NCBI GenBank assembly: GCA_023404955.1
Contig: JAEXZY010000088.1
Location: forward strand, 1 to 32,609
Reading direction: 5' to 3'
Source of the DNA: Actinomycetes bacterium
GTDB taxonomy: Bacteria; Actinomycetota; Actinomycetes; Mycobacteriales; Mycobacteriaceae
Length of the DNA: 32,609 bases
Shown: piece after piece, positions 15,054 through 22,413 of the stretch
Layout: each line of letters opens with the position of its first letter
Position numbering within the stretch: the stretch's first letter is position 1
Notes under the pieces: model-generated
What the model saw: the letters and a program-made list of their open reading frames with translations, nothing else
What the model was told of the DNA's origin: nothing
Databases searched by the model: none
Position numbers and translations under genes: made by a program

Positions 15054-16193
15054 ATGCCAGTGGATCGGCTTCTGCCCACCGACGACGCCCGCGACCTCAT
15101 CGAGCTCGCGCGCACCATCGCGGACAAGGTGCTGGACCCCGTGGTCGACCAGCACGAGAAGGACGAGAGCTACCCCGACGGCGTGTTCGCAACGCTCGGG
15201 GAGGCCGGGTTACTCAGCCTCCCGTACCCCGAGGAATGGGGTGGCGGCGGTCAGCCCTACGAGGTCTACCTGCAGGTGCTCGAGGAGCTCGCAGCGCGGT
15301 GGGCGGCAGTCGCCGTCGCAGTCAGCGTCCACGGGCTGTCCTGTCACCCCCTGATGACGTTCGGCACCGACGAGCAGCGCGCACGCTGGCTGCCCGACAT
15401 GCTCAGCGGCTCGACGATCGGCGCGTACAGCCTCTCCGAACCGCAGGCCGGCTCGGATGCGGCCGCGCTCGCCTGCCGGGCGACCGCTGCGGACGGCGGT
15501 TACCGCATCACCGGCGAGAAGGCGTGGATCACCCATGGCGGGGTCGCCGACTTCTACACGCTGTTCGCCCGCACCGGCGAAGGGTCGCAGGGCATTTCGT
15601 GCTTCCTGGTGCCCGGCGAACTCGACGGCCTGACATTCGGCCGGCCCGAGGAGAAGATGGGCCTGCACGCCGTGCCGACCACCGCGGCCCATTACGACGG
15701 AGCTTTCCTCGAGGACGAGCGGCGGATCGGCGCCGAAGGGCAGGGTCTGCAGATCGCGTTCAGCGCGCTGGATGCCGGCAGGCTCGGCATCGCGGCCGTC
15801 GCCGTGGGATTGGCGCAGGCAGCACTGGACGCGGCGGTCGACTACAGCCAGGAGCGAACGACGTTCGGCCGCAAGATCATCGACCACCAGGGGCTGGGGT
15901 TCCTGCTCGCCGACATGGCCGCCGCCGTCGACTCGGCACGCGCCACCTACCTCGACGCGGCCCGGCGCCGCGACGCGGGCCTGGCCTACTCGCGGCAGGC
16001 GTCGGTGGCCAAGCTGGTCGCCACCGACGCAGCGATGAAGGTCACCACCGACGCCGTGCAGGTGTTCGGCGGCGCCGGCTACACCCGCGACTACCGCGTC
16101 GAGCGGTTCATGCGCGAGGCGAAGATCACGCAGATCTTCGAAGGCACCAACCAGATTCAGCGCCTGGTCATCAGCCGCCACCTGGCTCGCTAG
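15054..16193 (+). CDS. Acyl-CoA dehydrogenase
   Basis: An FAD-dependent acyl-CoA dehydrogenase of 379 residues, of short/medium-chain size, introducing the alpha-beta double bond. Visible features are LSEPQAGSDAAAL (FAD/substrate loop, about 124-136), GEKAWITHGGVADFYTLFAR, ERTTFGRKIIDHQGLGFLLADM, VFGGAGYTRDYRVERFMREAKI, and the catalytic glutamate E363 in QIFEGTNQIQR. All key segments are intact. Expression is probably controlled by the divergent TetR protein through the palindrome just upstream. No partner CoA ligase or hydratase is adjacent. Its 3' end overlaps the convergent gene by 23 bases. Confidence 0.94.
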   Translation: MPVDRLLPTDDARDLIELARTIADKVLDPVVDQHEKDESYPDGVFATLGEAGLLSLPYPEEWGGGGQPYEVYLQVLEELAARWAAVAVAVSVHGLSCHPLMTFGTDEQRARWLPDMLSGSTIGAYSLSEPQAGSDAAALACRATAADGGYRITGEKAWITHGGVADFYTLFARTGEGSQGISCFLVPGELDGLTFGRPEEKMGLHAVPTTAAHYDGAFLEDERRIGAEGQGLQIAFSALDAGRLGIAAVAVGLAQAALDAAVDYSQERTTFGRKIIDHQGLGFLLADMAAAVDSARATYLDAARRRDAGLAYSRQASVAKLVATDAAMKVTTDAVQVFGGAGYTRDYRVERFMREAKITQIFEGTNQIQRLVISRHLAR

Positions 16194-17511
16194 CCGGCGG
16201 CGGGCCGACCTGCGGCACCTCGTCCGCGGCGATCTCGCAGGGCGTGCGCTTCTCGACGGGCGGCGGCGGGGGTAGCGGTTCGGCCGGGGGTGGTGGCGGC
16301 GTGGGCTCCGGCGGCGCGACAGCCTCGGGCACAGACTCCTGCGGGTCCTCCTCTGAAACTGCCTCTCCCTCCTCCTCCGACACCGGTTCGGCGACAGGCT
16401 CTTCCGCGACGGTCTCGTCGCCCTCAGGTTCGTCGTCCTCCGTCTCCTCCTCGTCGGGCTCCTCGTCGTCCTCGTCGGCGGGCTCAGGTGGCTCGAGGTC
16501 GTCCAGCGGGTCGATCGCATCGCCCGTCAAGCCGTCTCCGGTGCCGCCGCCCAGCAGCCCGCTCAGGGCGTCGGCGAAGCGCTGCCCCACCGCCGGCATC
16601 TCGGGCGATGCAAGGGGCGCAGCCGCTTCCGGCAGCGACGCCGGTGCGGGAGGTGGCGCCGCGGGTGGCGGTGCCGCAGGCGCTGCGGGGGCTGCGGCTG
16701 ACGGTGGTGCCGTCCACGCCGCCGGCCCCGTCGGCGCGGGTAGGGCAGCGGCAGCGGCTGCGGGTGCAGCAGCGGGTGCAGACGCGAAGGCCGAAGGAGG
16801 CGCAGCGGGTGCAGACGGGCCGAGCGCACCCGGGATCTCGAACACCGCCGATGGACGGCCGGTGATCTCGGCGGCGGCCGCGCGGTACGCGTCGGCCACA
16901 TCGCCGCCGGTGGCCTGCATGGCGGTCAACCACTCCGCACCAATGCGGCTCTGCACGAACGGTTTCACGGCACTGTCCACCAACTCGGCGGCAGCGACGC
17001 GATCTCCGACGCCCGAGCTGACGGTCGCGGCCGCGGCCCGCCACTGCTCCCGCGCGGCACCGACCTCGGACTCGATCGCGACCGTGGTCTCGACCTTCGC
17101 ATCCACGGCCCGCCACAACTGCTCGAGCGTGCGCTGCAGAGCCGCGGCCGCGGCGACCAGCGCGTCGGCGACCGCCGCCGACGCCACCCCGTGGCGATGC
17201 AGGAACTGCCGCGCCGCCTGCGCACCCGAACCCTGCCAGGCCCCCGACAACACCCCGGTTTGCTCCTCCTGGACCGCGAGCGCGTCGCGTGTCGCCCGCA
17301 CCGCCGAGTCGATCGCCGCGCAATCACGCTGCAGCACAGCCAGATCCATGCCATCCTCGGTGCCATACCAGTCGCGGACCTGCCCCGGGTGCAGCGTCAG
17401 ATCGGGATCCGTGAACCCCACCTGATGCGCCGCCCACACATACTCCGACATCGCATCGACCGACGGGCGACCCTGCGCCAACCGGCCGGGCACGTCAAAC
17501 GTCGGGGCCAC
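16171..17511 (-). CDS. Ala/Pro/Glu-rich putative type VII secretion substrate (Rv3439c-like)
   Basis: A 446-residue protein of unknown function matching Rv3439c in position. The first ~230 residues are helical and ESX-like, with a W-Q-G turn at 92-94 (LSGAWQGSGAQAA) between two helices, as in WXG100 proteins, then more Ala-rich helices. The rest is low complexity: Ala/Pro-rich, then a strongly acidic Glu/Asp/Pro stretch, then a proline run and the ending TPCEIAADEVPQVGPPP, which has a lone Cys. The GTG at 17511 was chosen because it overlaps the stop of the small upstream gene by one base; an ATG at 17451 is an alternative. There is no signal peptide or transmembrane helix, which fits export by a type VII system. 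The role of the tail is unknown. Confidence 0.82.
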   Translation of the reverse strand: MAPTFDVPGRLAQGRPSVDAMSEYVWAAHQVGFTDPDLTLHPGQVRDWYGTEDGMDLAVLQRDCAAIDSAVRATRDALAVQEEQTGVLSGAWQGSGAQAARQFLHRHGVASAAVADALVAAAAALQRTLEQLWRAVDAKVETTVAIESEVGAAREQWRAAAATVSSGVGDRVAAAELVDSAVKPFVQSRIGAEWLTAMQATGGDVADAYRAAAAEITGRPSAVFEIPGALGPSAPAAPPSAFASAPAAAPAAAAAALPAPTGPAAWTAPPSAAAPAAPAAPPPAAPPPAPASLPEAAAPLASPEMPAVGQRFADALSGLLGGGTGDGLTGDAIDPLDDLEPPEPADEDDEEPDEEETEDDEPEGDETVAEEPVAEPVSEEEGEAVSEEDPQESVPEAVAPPEPTPPPPPAEPLPPPPPVEKRTPCEIAADEVPQVGPPPASEPGGG

Positions 17512-17807
17512 TACCCCACCCGCCCGGCGGCACGGCCATCGGCGTCGACATACCGGTCGGCAGACACCTCGAGAGCCGAGGCGATTTCCCCGGCCGCCCG
17601 GGACCACTCCGACACCGAGGCCGTCAGCTCACGCAGCGCGGCCTGCAGCGCCTCACCGTGGGCGACGTACGCCCGGCCGGCGGTCGAGCCACCGAACCTC
17701 AACTGCTGCAGATGATCCCGCACCGCGCGGCCGACGATGTCCGCGGCCCGTTCGTACTCCCCCGCGACGGCGCGCAGCGCACCCACATCGACGCCTGTGC
17801 TCCCCAT
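17511..17807 (-). CDS. Small ESX/EspC-like putative type VII secretion substrate (Rv3440c-like)
   Basis: A 98-residue two-helix protein. Helix 1 spans about 7-36. A loop with FGG at 38-40 stands in the place of the WXG turn. Helix 2 spans about 44-84. The C-terminal YVDAD at 86-90 matches the YxxxD/E export motif of type VII secretion substrates. It resembles EspC-like (T7SS) proteins in size and layout. It is encoded directly upstream of the WxG-bearing large protein with a 1-base stop/start overlap, the arrangement expected for a secreted heterodimer. It lies 39 bases downstream of glmM in the same direction and matches Rv3440c by position. Confidence 0.85.
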   Translation of the reverse strand: MGSTGVDVGALRAVAGEYERAADIVGRAVRDHLQQLRFGGSTAGRAYVAHGEALQAALRELTASVSEWSRAAGEIASALEVSADRYVDADGRAAGRVG

Positions 17808-17846
17808 GCTTCATTGGACGCACCAGGCCCCGCCCCGGTTCCCCGG

Positions 17847-19184
17847 TCAGGACTGCGCGCTGACCGACTGCGCGACGCGCGCCGCGAGCTGGCGTGCGGT
17901 GTCCTCGTCGGAGGCTTCCACCATCACCCGCACCACCTGTTCGGTTCCCGAGGGACGCAACAGGATCCGGCCGGTGTCGCCGAGTTCCGCCTCGACCTCG
18001 GCGACGGTGTCACGCACCGACGGGGCATCCGCGACCGTCGCCTTGTCGGCCACCGCGACATTGATCAGCACCTGAGGCAGTGTCTGCATCGGCGCCGCGA
18101 GGTCGGCCAAGCTGCGGCCGGTCTGCGCCATCCGGGCCATCAGCAGTAGCCCGGTCACGATGCCGTCGCCGGTGGTGCCGAACGCCGGCAGCACGACGTG
18201 CCCTGACTGCTCTCCACCGAGTGCGTAGGCCCCGGCGCGCAACTCCTCGAGGACGTACCGGTCCCCCACGCCGGTGGTGCGCACCTCGATGCCGGCCTCG
18301 CGCATCGCCAGGTGCAGACCCATGTTGCTCATCACCGTCGCGACCAGCGTGTTGCGTGTCAGCTCGGCGGACTCCTGCATGGCCAGGGCCAGCACCACCA
18401 TGATCGCGTCACCGTCGATGGTGCGCCCGTGGGCGTCGACGGCCAGGCAGCGGTCGGCGTCCCCGTCGTGCGCGAGACCCAGATCGGCACCGTAGGACAC
18501 CACGGCCGAGCGCAGCGATTCCATGTGGGTGGAGCCGCAGCCGTCGTTGATGTTCAACCCGTCGGGGTCGGCGTTGATGGGGATGACGTTGGCACCCGCG
18601 GCGCGATAGGCCAGCGGGGCGGCGACCGAGGCGGCGCCGTGCGCGCAGTCGACGACGACGGTCAGCCCGTCCAGACGGGTCCGCGCCGCCGTCTCGACGT
18701 GGCGCACGTAGCGGTCCAGCGCGTCCTCGGCATCGCGCACGCGGCCCACACCTGCACCCGTCGGCCGCTCGCCGGGACCCTGGCGCACCAGCTCCTCGAT
18801 GCGGTCCTCGGCGTCGTCGCCCAGCTTGTGCCCGCCGGGGCCGAAGATCTTGATGCCGTTGTCGGGCATCGGGTTGTGCGAGGCGGAGATCATCACGCCG
18901 AAGTCAGCGTCATAGGCCGCGGTCAGATACGCCACCGCGGGCGTGGGCAACACCCCGACGCGCAACGCGTCGACGCCCTCGCTGGTCACACCGGCGATCA
19001 CCGCCGCCTCGAGCATCTCGCCGCTGGCCCGGGGATCGCGCCCGATGACGGCCAGCCGCCGGCCGCCGGAGTCCGTCCTGGTCAACCGTCGCGCCGCCGC
19101 CGCACCCAGCGCCAACGCCAGCTCGGCGGTCAGGTCCTGGTTGGCGACGCCGCGCACTCCGTCGGTGCCGAACAGTCGAGCCAT
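17847..19184 (-). CDS. glmM: Phosphoglucosamine mutase
   Basis: GlmM (MrsA) interconverts glucosamine-6-phosphate and glucosamine-1-phosphate on the way to UDP-GlcNAc, acting on the product of GlmS encoded 5.8 kb away. The 445-residue protein starts MARLFGTDGVRGVAN and has the phosphoserine S102 in MISASHNP, the same number as in E. coli. It also carries the Mg-binding DGDADR loop, a substrate loop GGEQSGH, and the C-terminal phosphate-binding RPSGTEQVVRVMVEA. The ATG at 19184 follows AGAGGTTGTCACC, giving an AGAGG ribosome-binding site. It is likely co-transcribed with the two ESX-like genes downstream. Confidence 0.97.
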   Translation of the reverse strand: MARLFGTDGVRGVANQDLTAELALALGAAAARRLTRTDSGGRRLAVIGRDPRASGEMLEAAVIAGVTSEGVDALRVGVLPTPAVAYLTAAYDADFGVMISASHNPMPDNGIKIFGPGGHKLGDDAEDRIEELVRQGPGERPTGAGVGRVRDAEDALDRYVRHVETAARTRLDGLTVVVDCAHGAASVAAPLAYRAAGANVIPINADPDGLNINDGCGSTHMESLRSAVVSYGADLGLAHDGDADRCLAVDAHGRTIDGDAIMVVLALAMQESAELTRNTLVATVMSNMGLHLAMREAGIEVRTTGVGDRYVLEELRAGAYALGGEQSGHVVLPAFGTTGDGIVTGLLLMARMAQTGRSLADLAAPMQTLPQVLINVAVADKATVADAPSVRDTVAEVEAELGDTGRILLRPSGTEQVVRVMVEASDEDTARQLAARVAQSVSAQS

Positions 19185-19249
19185 GGTGACAACCTCTCAC
19201 GGGATTCTGCGAGCACACTAATGCCCGCAGCACGCTCACAGGGCAAAGA

Positions 19250-19287
19250 CAGGCGCCCGGCCGCTCCGAAGAGCAACCGGGCGCCTG
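19250..19287 (-). terminator. Strong intrinsic terminator after rpsI, UUCG-capped
   Basis: Arms CAGGCGCCCGG and CCGGGCGCCTG form an 11-bp perfect stem. Inside it a second stem GCTC/GAGC is capped, on the minus-strand RNA, by a C(UUCG)G tetraloop. TCTTTG follows on the minus strand. It starts 12 bases past the rpsI stop and should end the rplM-rpsI transcript before glmM. Confidence 0.85.
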
Positions 19288-19298
19288 GTGTGGACTGA

Positions 19299-19781
19299 TC
19301 AGCGCTTGCTGTACTGAGGCGCCTTGCGGGCCTTCTTCAGACCGTACTTCTTGCGCTCGATGGCGCGCGGGTCACGCGTGAGGAAGCCGGCCTTCTTGAG
19401 CGCGGGCCGATCCTCGGGCTGGACCAGGATGAGCGCCCGGGCGATGGCCAGGCGCAGCGCGCCGGCCTGGCCCGAGGGGCCGCCACCATCGAGGTGGGCG
19501 TAGATGTCGAACTGCTCGACCCGATCGACGGTCACCAGCGGCGCCTTGATGAGCTGCTGGTGCACCTTGTTGGGGAAGTAGTTCTCGAGCGTGCGGCCGT
19601 CCAGGTGGAACTGGCCGGTGCCGGGCACCAGGCGGACGCGCACGACGGCCTCCTTGCGGCGGCCGACGGTCTGGATGGGACGGTCGATGATCACCGGCTC
19701 GCGCGGGGCGGCCTCGGACTCGGCGTAGGCACCGGTCTCGGGGGCCTCGACGGTCTCGGTCGTGTACTCGGGTTCGGTCAC
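19299..19781 (-). CDS. rpsI: 30S ribosomal protein S9 (uS9)
   Basis: Ribosomal protein uS9 of the small subunit; its C-terminal tail reaches the P-site tRNA. The 160-residue protein has an actinobacterial N-terminal extension of about 35 acidic residues, then TVGRRKEAVVRVRLVPGTG, the GGGPSGQAGALRLAIARAL core, and the invariant basic ending KKARKAPQYSKR. The GTG start at 19781 overlaps the rplM stop as GTGA, so translation is coupled to rplM. Confidence 0.98.
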   Translation of the reverse strand: MTEPEYTTETVEAPETGAYAESEAAPREPVIIDRPIQTVGRRKEAVVRVRLVPGTGQFHLDGRTLENYFPNKVHQQLIKAPLVTVDRVEQFDIYAHLDGGGPSGQAGALRLAIARALILVQPEDRPALKKAGFLTRDPRAIERKKYGLKKARKAPQYSKR

Positions 19782-20221
19782 TGGGCCACCTGCTTGATCT
19801 CGAACGGAATCGGCTGCTGCGCGGCGTGGGGATGGTTCGGGCCGGCGTACACCTTCAGCTTCTTCTGCACCTGACGGCTCAGCTTGGTGTGCGGCAGCAT
19901 GCCGACGATCGCGTTCTCCACGACCCGGGTGGGGTGCTTGAGCAGCAGCTCGCCGATGGAGCGCTTGCGCAGGCCGCCGGGATACCCCGAGTGGCGGTAG
20001 GCGAACTTCTTGGTCAGTTTGTCGCCGCTGATGGCGACCTTGTCGGCGTTGATGACGATGACGAAGTCACCGCCGTCGACATTGGGCGTGAACGTCGGCT
20101 TGTGCTTGCCGCGCAGCAGCTTGGCTGCTTCGACGGCGAGCCGGCCGAGTACCACGTCCTGGGCGTCGATGACGTACCACGAGCGTGTGGTGTCACCCGC
20201 CTTCGGCGTGTACGTAGACAC
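19778..20221 (-). CDS. rplM: 50S ribosomal protein L13 (uL13)
   Basis: Ribosomal protein uL13, an early assembly protein of the large subunit. The 147-residue sequence begins MSTYTPKAGDTTRSWYVIDAQD and has VLGRLAVEAAKLLRGKHKPTFTPNVDGGDFVIVINADK, HSGYPGGLRKRSIGELLLKHPTRVVENAIVGMLP, and LKVYAGPNHPHAAQQP at the end, all diagnostic. The start is GTG at 20221, with AGAGGT about 8 bases upstream. A leader of roughly 125 bases separates it from the predicted promoter. Confidence 0.98.
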   Translation of the reverse strand: MSTYTPKAGDTTRSWYVIDAQDVVLGRLAVEAAKLLRGKHKPTFTPNVDGGDFVIVINADKVAISGDKLTKKFAYRHSGYPGGLRKRSIGELLLKHPTRVVENAIVGMLPHTKLSRQVQKKLKVYAGPNHPHAAQQPIPFEIKQVAQ

Positions 20222-20351
20222 AGCGCTACCTCTGCTTCTTTCTCGGGTGGATCCCGGGGTTCCGGGTGCCGGTCAGGCGTACGCTCTGCGTTGCCTCGGC
20301 GACCGACGGAGACCCGAGGTACACGACAAGCGCAGCGCACGCCAACGAGGC

Positions 20352-20381
20352 AGCCTACCGGGGCGTGTCAGTGCAGGTCAA
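20352..20381 (-). promoter_or_regulatory. SigA-type promoter for rplM-rpsI
   Basis: On the minus strand, TTGACC (20381-20376), an 18-base spacer and TAGGCT (20357-20352) match the mycobacterial housekeeping consensus well. The start would lie near 20345, leaving a leader of about 125 bases before the rplM GTG. The leader contains a small CCCGG-AACC-CCGGG hairpin near 20255 but no recognised regulatory RNA. The -35 overlaps the last codons of the upstream HAD phosphatase gene. Confidence 0.7.
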
Positions 20382-21634
20382 AACACGCTGTCGAGCTGAT
20401 CGGGCACCACGGCTCCGTCAGCCCGCCGCAGCGGTCCGGAGCCGCCGTCTCGCTCCACGTAACCCTCGGACGCGCACGGATAGGGCGCGGCCTGTGGTTC
20501 GGGCTCGATGAACATCGGGTTGACGATCCAGCGGCCGTCGGTGTCGTCGTAGGCGGTGCACATCAGCTCGTCCTTGTTGCGGTTGATCGCCAGGCGCAGC
20601 GCCGTCGCATCGCTGAGGAAGCTGACGTCGGTGTCGGAGTCCCCCGCGCCGAAGGCGGCCCGACGCGGTTCGGGCGCGATGTCGTAGGCGGCTGGGCCCA
20701 CGATGCCGAAGACCTGCTCGTTCACCCGGCAGCGCTTGCCCTCGATGTAGGGGATGGACACCGATCCGCCGCACGGCACCAGCCGTGGGGTGACGACGTC
20801 ACCGTCGCGCTCGGTGCGCACCCCCATCACCTTGTCGGCCGGGATGCCCAACTCGGCGGCCCACACCCGGACCACGGGTTCGGCCGACGCGGAGATGATC
20901 CGCACGTCGAAGCCGTTGGCCTGCAACGCGCCGATGAGATCGCGCATCTGAGGGTAGTAGCGCACCCAGCCCGTCTGTTCGGTGCTGCCGACCCGCTGCT
21001 CGGTGCCTTCGGGGGCGGCCAGGTTCTCCTGCCTGGCCTGGTCGGCGAATGCGGTGAGGTCGGAGTCCCGCCAGCCCGCGAGCAGTTGCGCGGCCCAGGC
21101 GTAGGCGGGCTCGACGCGGCGGGCGTCGACGCCGGCGAAGGCGGGTTCTTTCGCCGTCGTCTCGGCGTCCCCGAACACCGAGACGAGCTCGTCGGCGCAG
21201 GCGACATCGGTGTCCGTGCGCATCGGCTGCCCCGGCGCTCCGGTGCTCGCGCAGGCCCGCGACAACGCCGCGACCGCGGCTGGCGTGAGGTACGGGCTGG
21301 TGGCCGACCAGTCCGTCGGCGCGAGGAACTTGCCGTTGCGCACCATCCAGAAGAACGTGGCGTCGCCGATGTCGTTCTTGACCACGGTGTTGTCCCAGTC
21401 GAACAGCGCCAACGGAGCGCCGGCCGCCACATCACCGGGCGCGCCGCACGTGCCCAGTTGGGCCATCATGGCGTCGATGCGCTCCCGGTTGTCGCCGTAC
21501 CAGCCGGGGTCGGCAGCCAGCATCCGGCAGGCCGGTGCCGCGGAGGCCTGCGGGATCTGCGGGGCGCCGTATGCGAGGACCGCCAGCGCGGCCAGCATGG
21601 GCACGAACACTCTGCGGACATGGGTTCCGAACAC
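20378..21634 (-). CDS. Exported HAD-family phosphatase, phosphorylcholine phosphatase (PchP)-like
   Basis: A 418-residue HAD-superfamily phosphatase with a signal peptide: Arg-Arg, then VFVPMLAALAVLAYGA, ending near QASAAPA at about 30-36. HAD motif I is LALFDWDNTVVKND, with the nucleophile and acid/base Asp of DxDxT. Motif II is RIISASAEPVV, and the metal-binding motif is FGAGDSDTDVSF. The DWDNT / SAS / GDSDTD set resembles secreted phosphorylcholine phosphatases such as Pseudomonas PchP. Eight Cys follow the signal, an even number suiting disulfides outside the cytoplasm. The GTG start at 21634 follows AGGAG, 11 bases after eutC, so it is in the eut operon. Phosphoethanolamine or phosphocholine is the likely substrate, by inference from context. 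Confidence 0.86.
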   Translation of the reverse strand: MFGTHVRRVFVPMLAALAVLAYGAPQIPQASAAPACRMLAADPGWYGDNRERIDAMMAQLGTCGAPGDVAAGAPLALFDWDNTVVKNDIGDATFFWMVRNGKFLAPTDWSATSPYLTPAAVAALSRACASTGAPGQPMRTDTDVACADELVSVFGDAETTAKEPAFAGVDARRVEPAYAWAAQLLAGWRDSDLTAFADQARQENLAAPEGTEQRVGSTEQTGWVRYYPQMRDLIGALQANGFDVRIISASAEPVVRVWAAELGIPADKVMGVRTERDGDVVTPRLVPCGGSVSIPYIEGKRCRVNEQVFGIVGPAAYDIAPEPRRAAFGAGDSDTDVSFLSDATALRLAINRNKDELMCTAYDDTDGRWIVNPMFIEPEPQAAPYPCASEGYVERDGGSGPLRRADGAVVPDQLDSVF

Positions 21635-21645
21635 GGGTTCTCCTG

Positions 21646-22413
21646 TCAGATCAATTCGGTCGTCTCGGGCGCGCCGAGCGCCCGCGAGGTGTCCTTCAGG
21701 TCGACGCCCGAGCGTCCCAGTGCCACCGCGCCGTCGACCAAGCTCGCCGCGATGCGTGCGGCGTCGGCGTACCCCAACCCGCCCGGCGGGTGGATGTTGG
21801 AAATGCAGTTGCGGTCGGCGTCGGAGCGCCCCACCCGCGGCAGGTGCGTCAGGTAGATGCCCAGGCTGTCCACGACACTCAGGCCGGGCCGCTCCCCGAT
21901 GATGACCAGCACGGTACGCACTCCGGCGGCGACGGCGATGTGATCACCGAGTGCCACCCGGGCCTGCGTCGCGATGACCGGCGGCGCCACCGTGTGGCGC
22001 GGTGCGAGCTGCGCGACCAGCGCGGCGAGCAGCGCAGGGCCGTGCAGACCCAGTGCCGTGGGCGACAGGCCGTCGGCGAGGACGACCCCGATGTCAGCGC
22101 CGGTCCGGGGCACGTGCGTCACGTCGGCGGGCAGCCGGCCGAGGTCGGGCCGGCGCAGATACTCCGCGCGGGAGGTGGCCCGGCTCGACACCACCACGGG
22201 CTCGCCGATGCCGACGTCACGGACCTGGGCGGCGACCGCGTCGACGTCGAGCGGATGGTGCACCGCATCGCGCGCCGCGGCATGCGCCGCGGCGAGTTCG
22301 AGGACGTCGCGACTGGGCAGCGCGTTGCCTGCCCGCCCCAACCCGATCCGGGCCTGCGTGCTGGTGCGCAGCTCGTTCCAAAATGCTTGAGCGGCAACCT
22401 GATCGGATGTCAT
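21646..22413 (-). CDS. eutC: Ethanolamine ammonia-lyase, small subunit
   Basis: The small subunit of adenosylcobalamin-dependent ethanolamine ammonia-lyase, which with EutB converts ethanolamine to acetaldehyde and ammonia. The 255-residue protein shows the family blocks RIGLGRAG (22-29), SRAEYLRRPDLGR (81-93), ADGLS (113-117), GERPGLSVVDSLG (173-185) and the cobalamin-side RNCISNI (201-207). It lacks the longer N-terminal extension of some enterobacterial EutC proteins, as is usual for non-microcompartment forms. The ATG at 22413 overlaps the eutB stop as ATGA. Confidence 0.96.
   Translation of the reverse strand: MTSDQVAAQAFWNELRTSTQARIGLGRAGNALPSRDVLELAAAHAAARDAVHHPLDVDAVAAQVRDVGIGEPVVVSSRATSRAEYLRRPDLGRLPADVTHVPRTGADIGVVLADGLSPTALGLHGPALLAALVAQLAPRHTVAPPVIATQARVALGDHIAVAAGVRTVLVIIGERPGLSVVDSLGIYLTHLPRVGRSDADRNCISNIHPPGGLGYADAARIAASLVDGAVALGRSGVDLKDTSRALGAPETTELI

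Noticed and set aside
16290..17425. Ser/Ala/Gly-rich plus-strand reading opposite the Pro/Glu-rich secretion-substrate gene
   Set aside because: It continues the acyl-CoA dehydrogenase region in another frame and consists of low-complexity antisense sequence. The minus-strand frame has the WxG turn, coupling and M. tuberculosis equivalent.
19185..19249. Possible glmM promoter such as TTGCCC with a CATTAG or TAGTGT hexamer
   Set aside because: Several weak hexamer pairings fit about equally well, so none could be chosen honestly.
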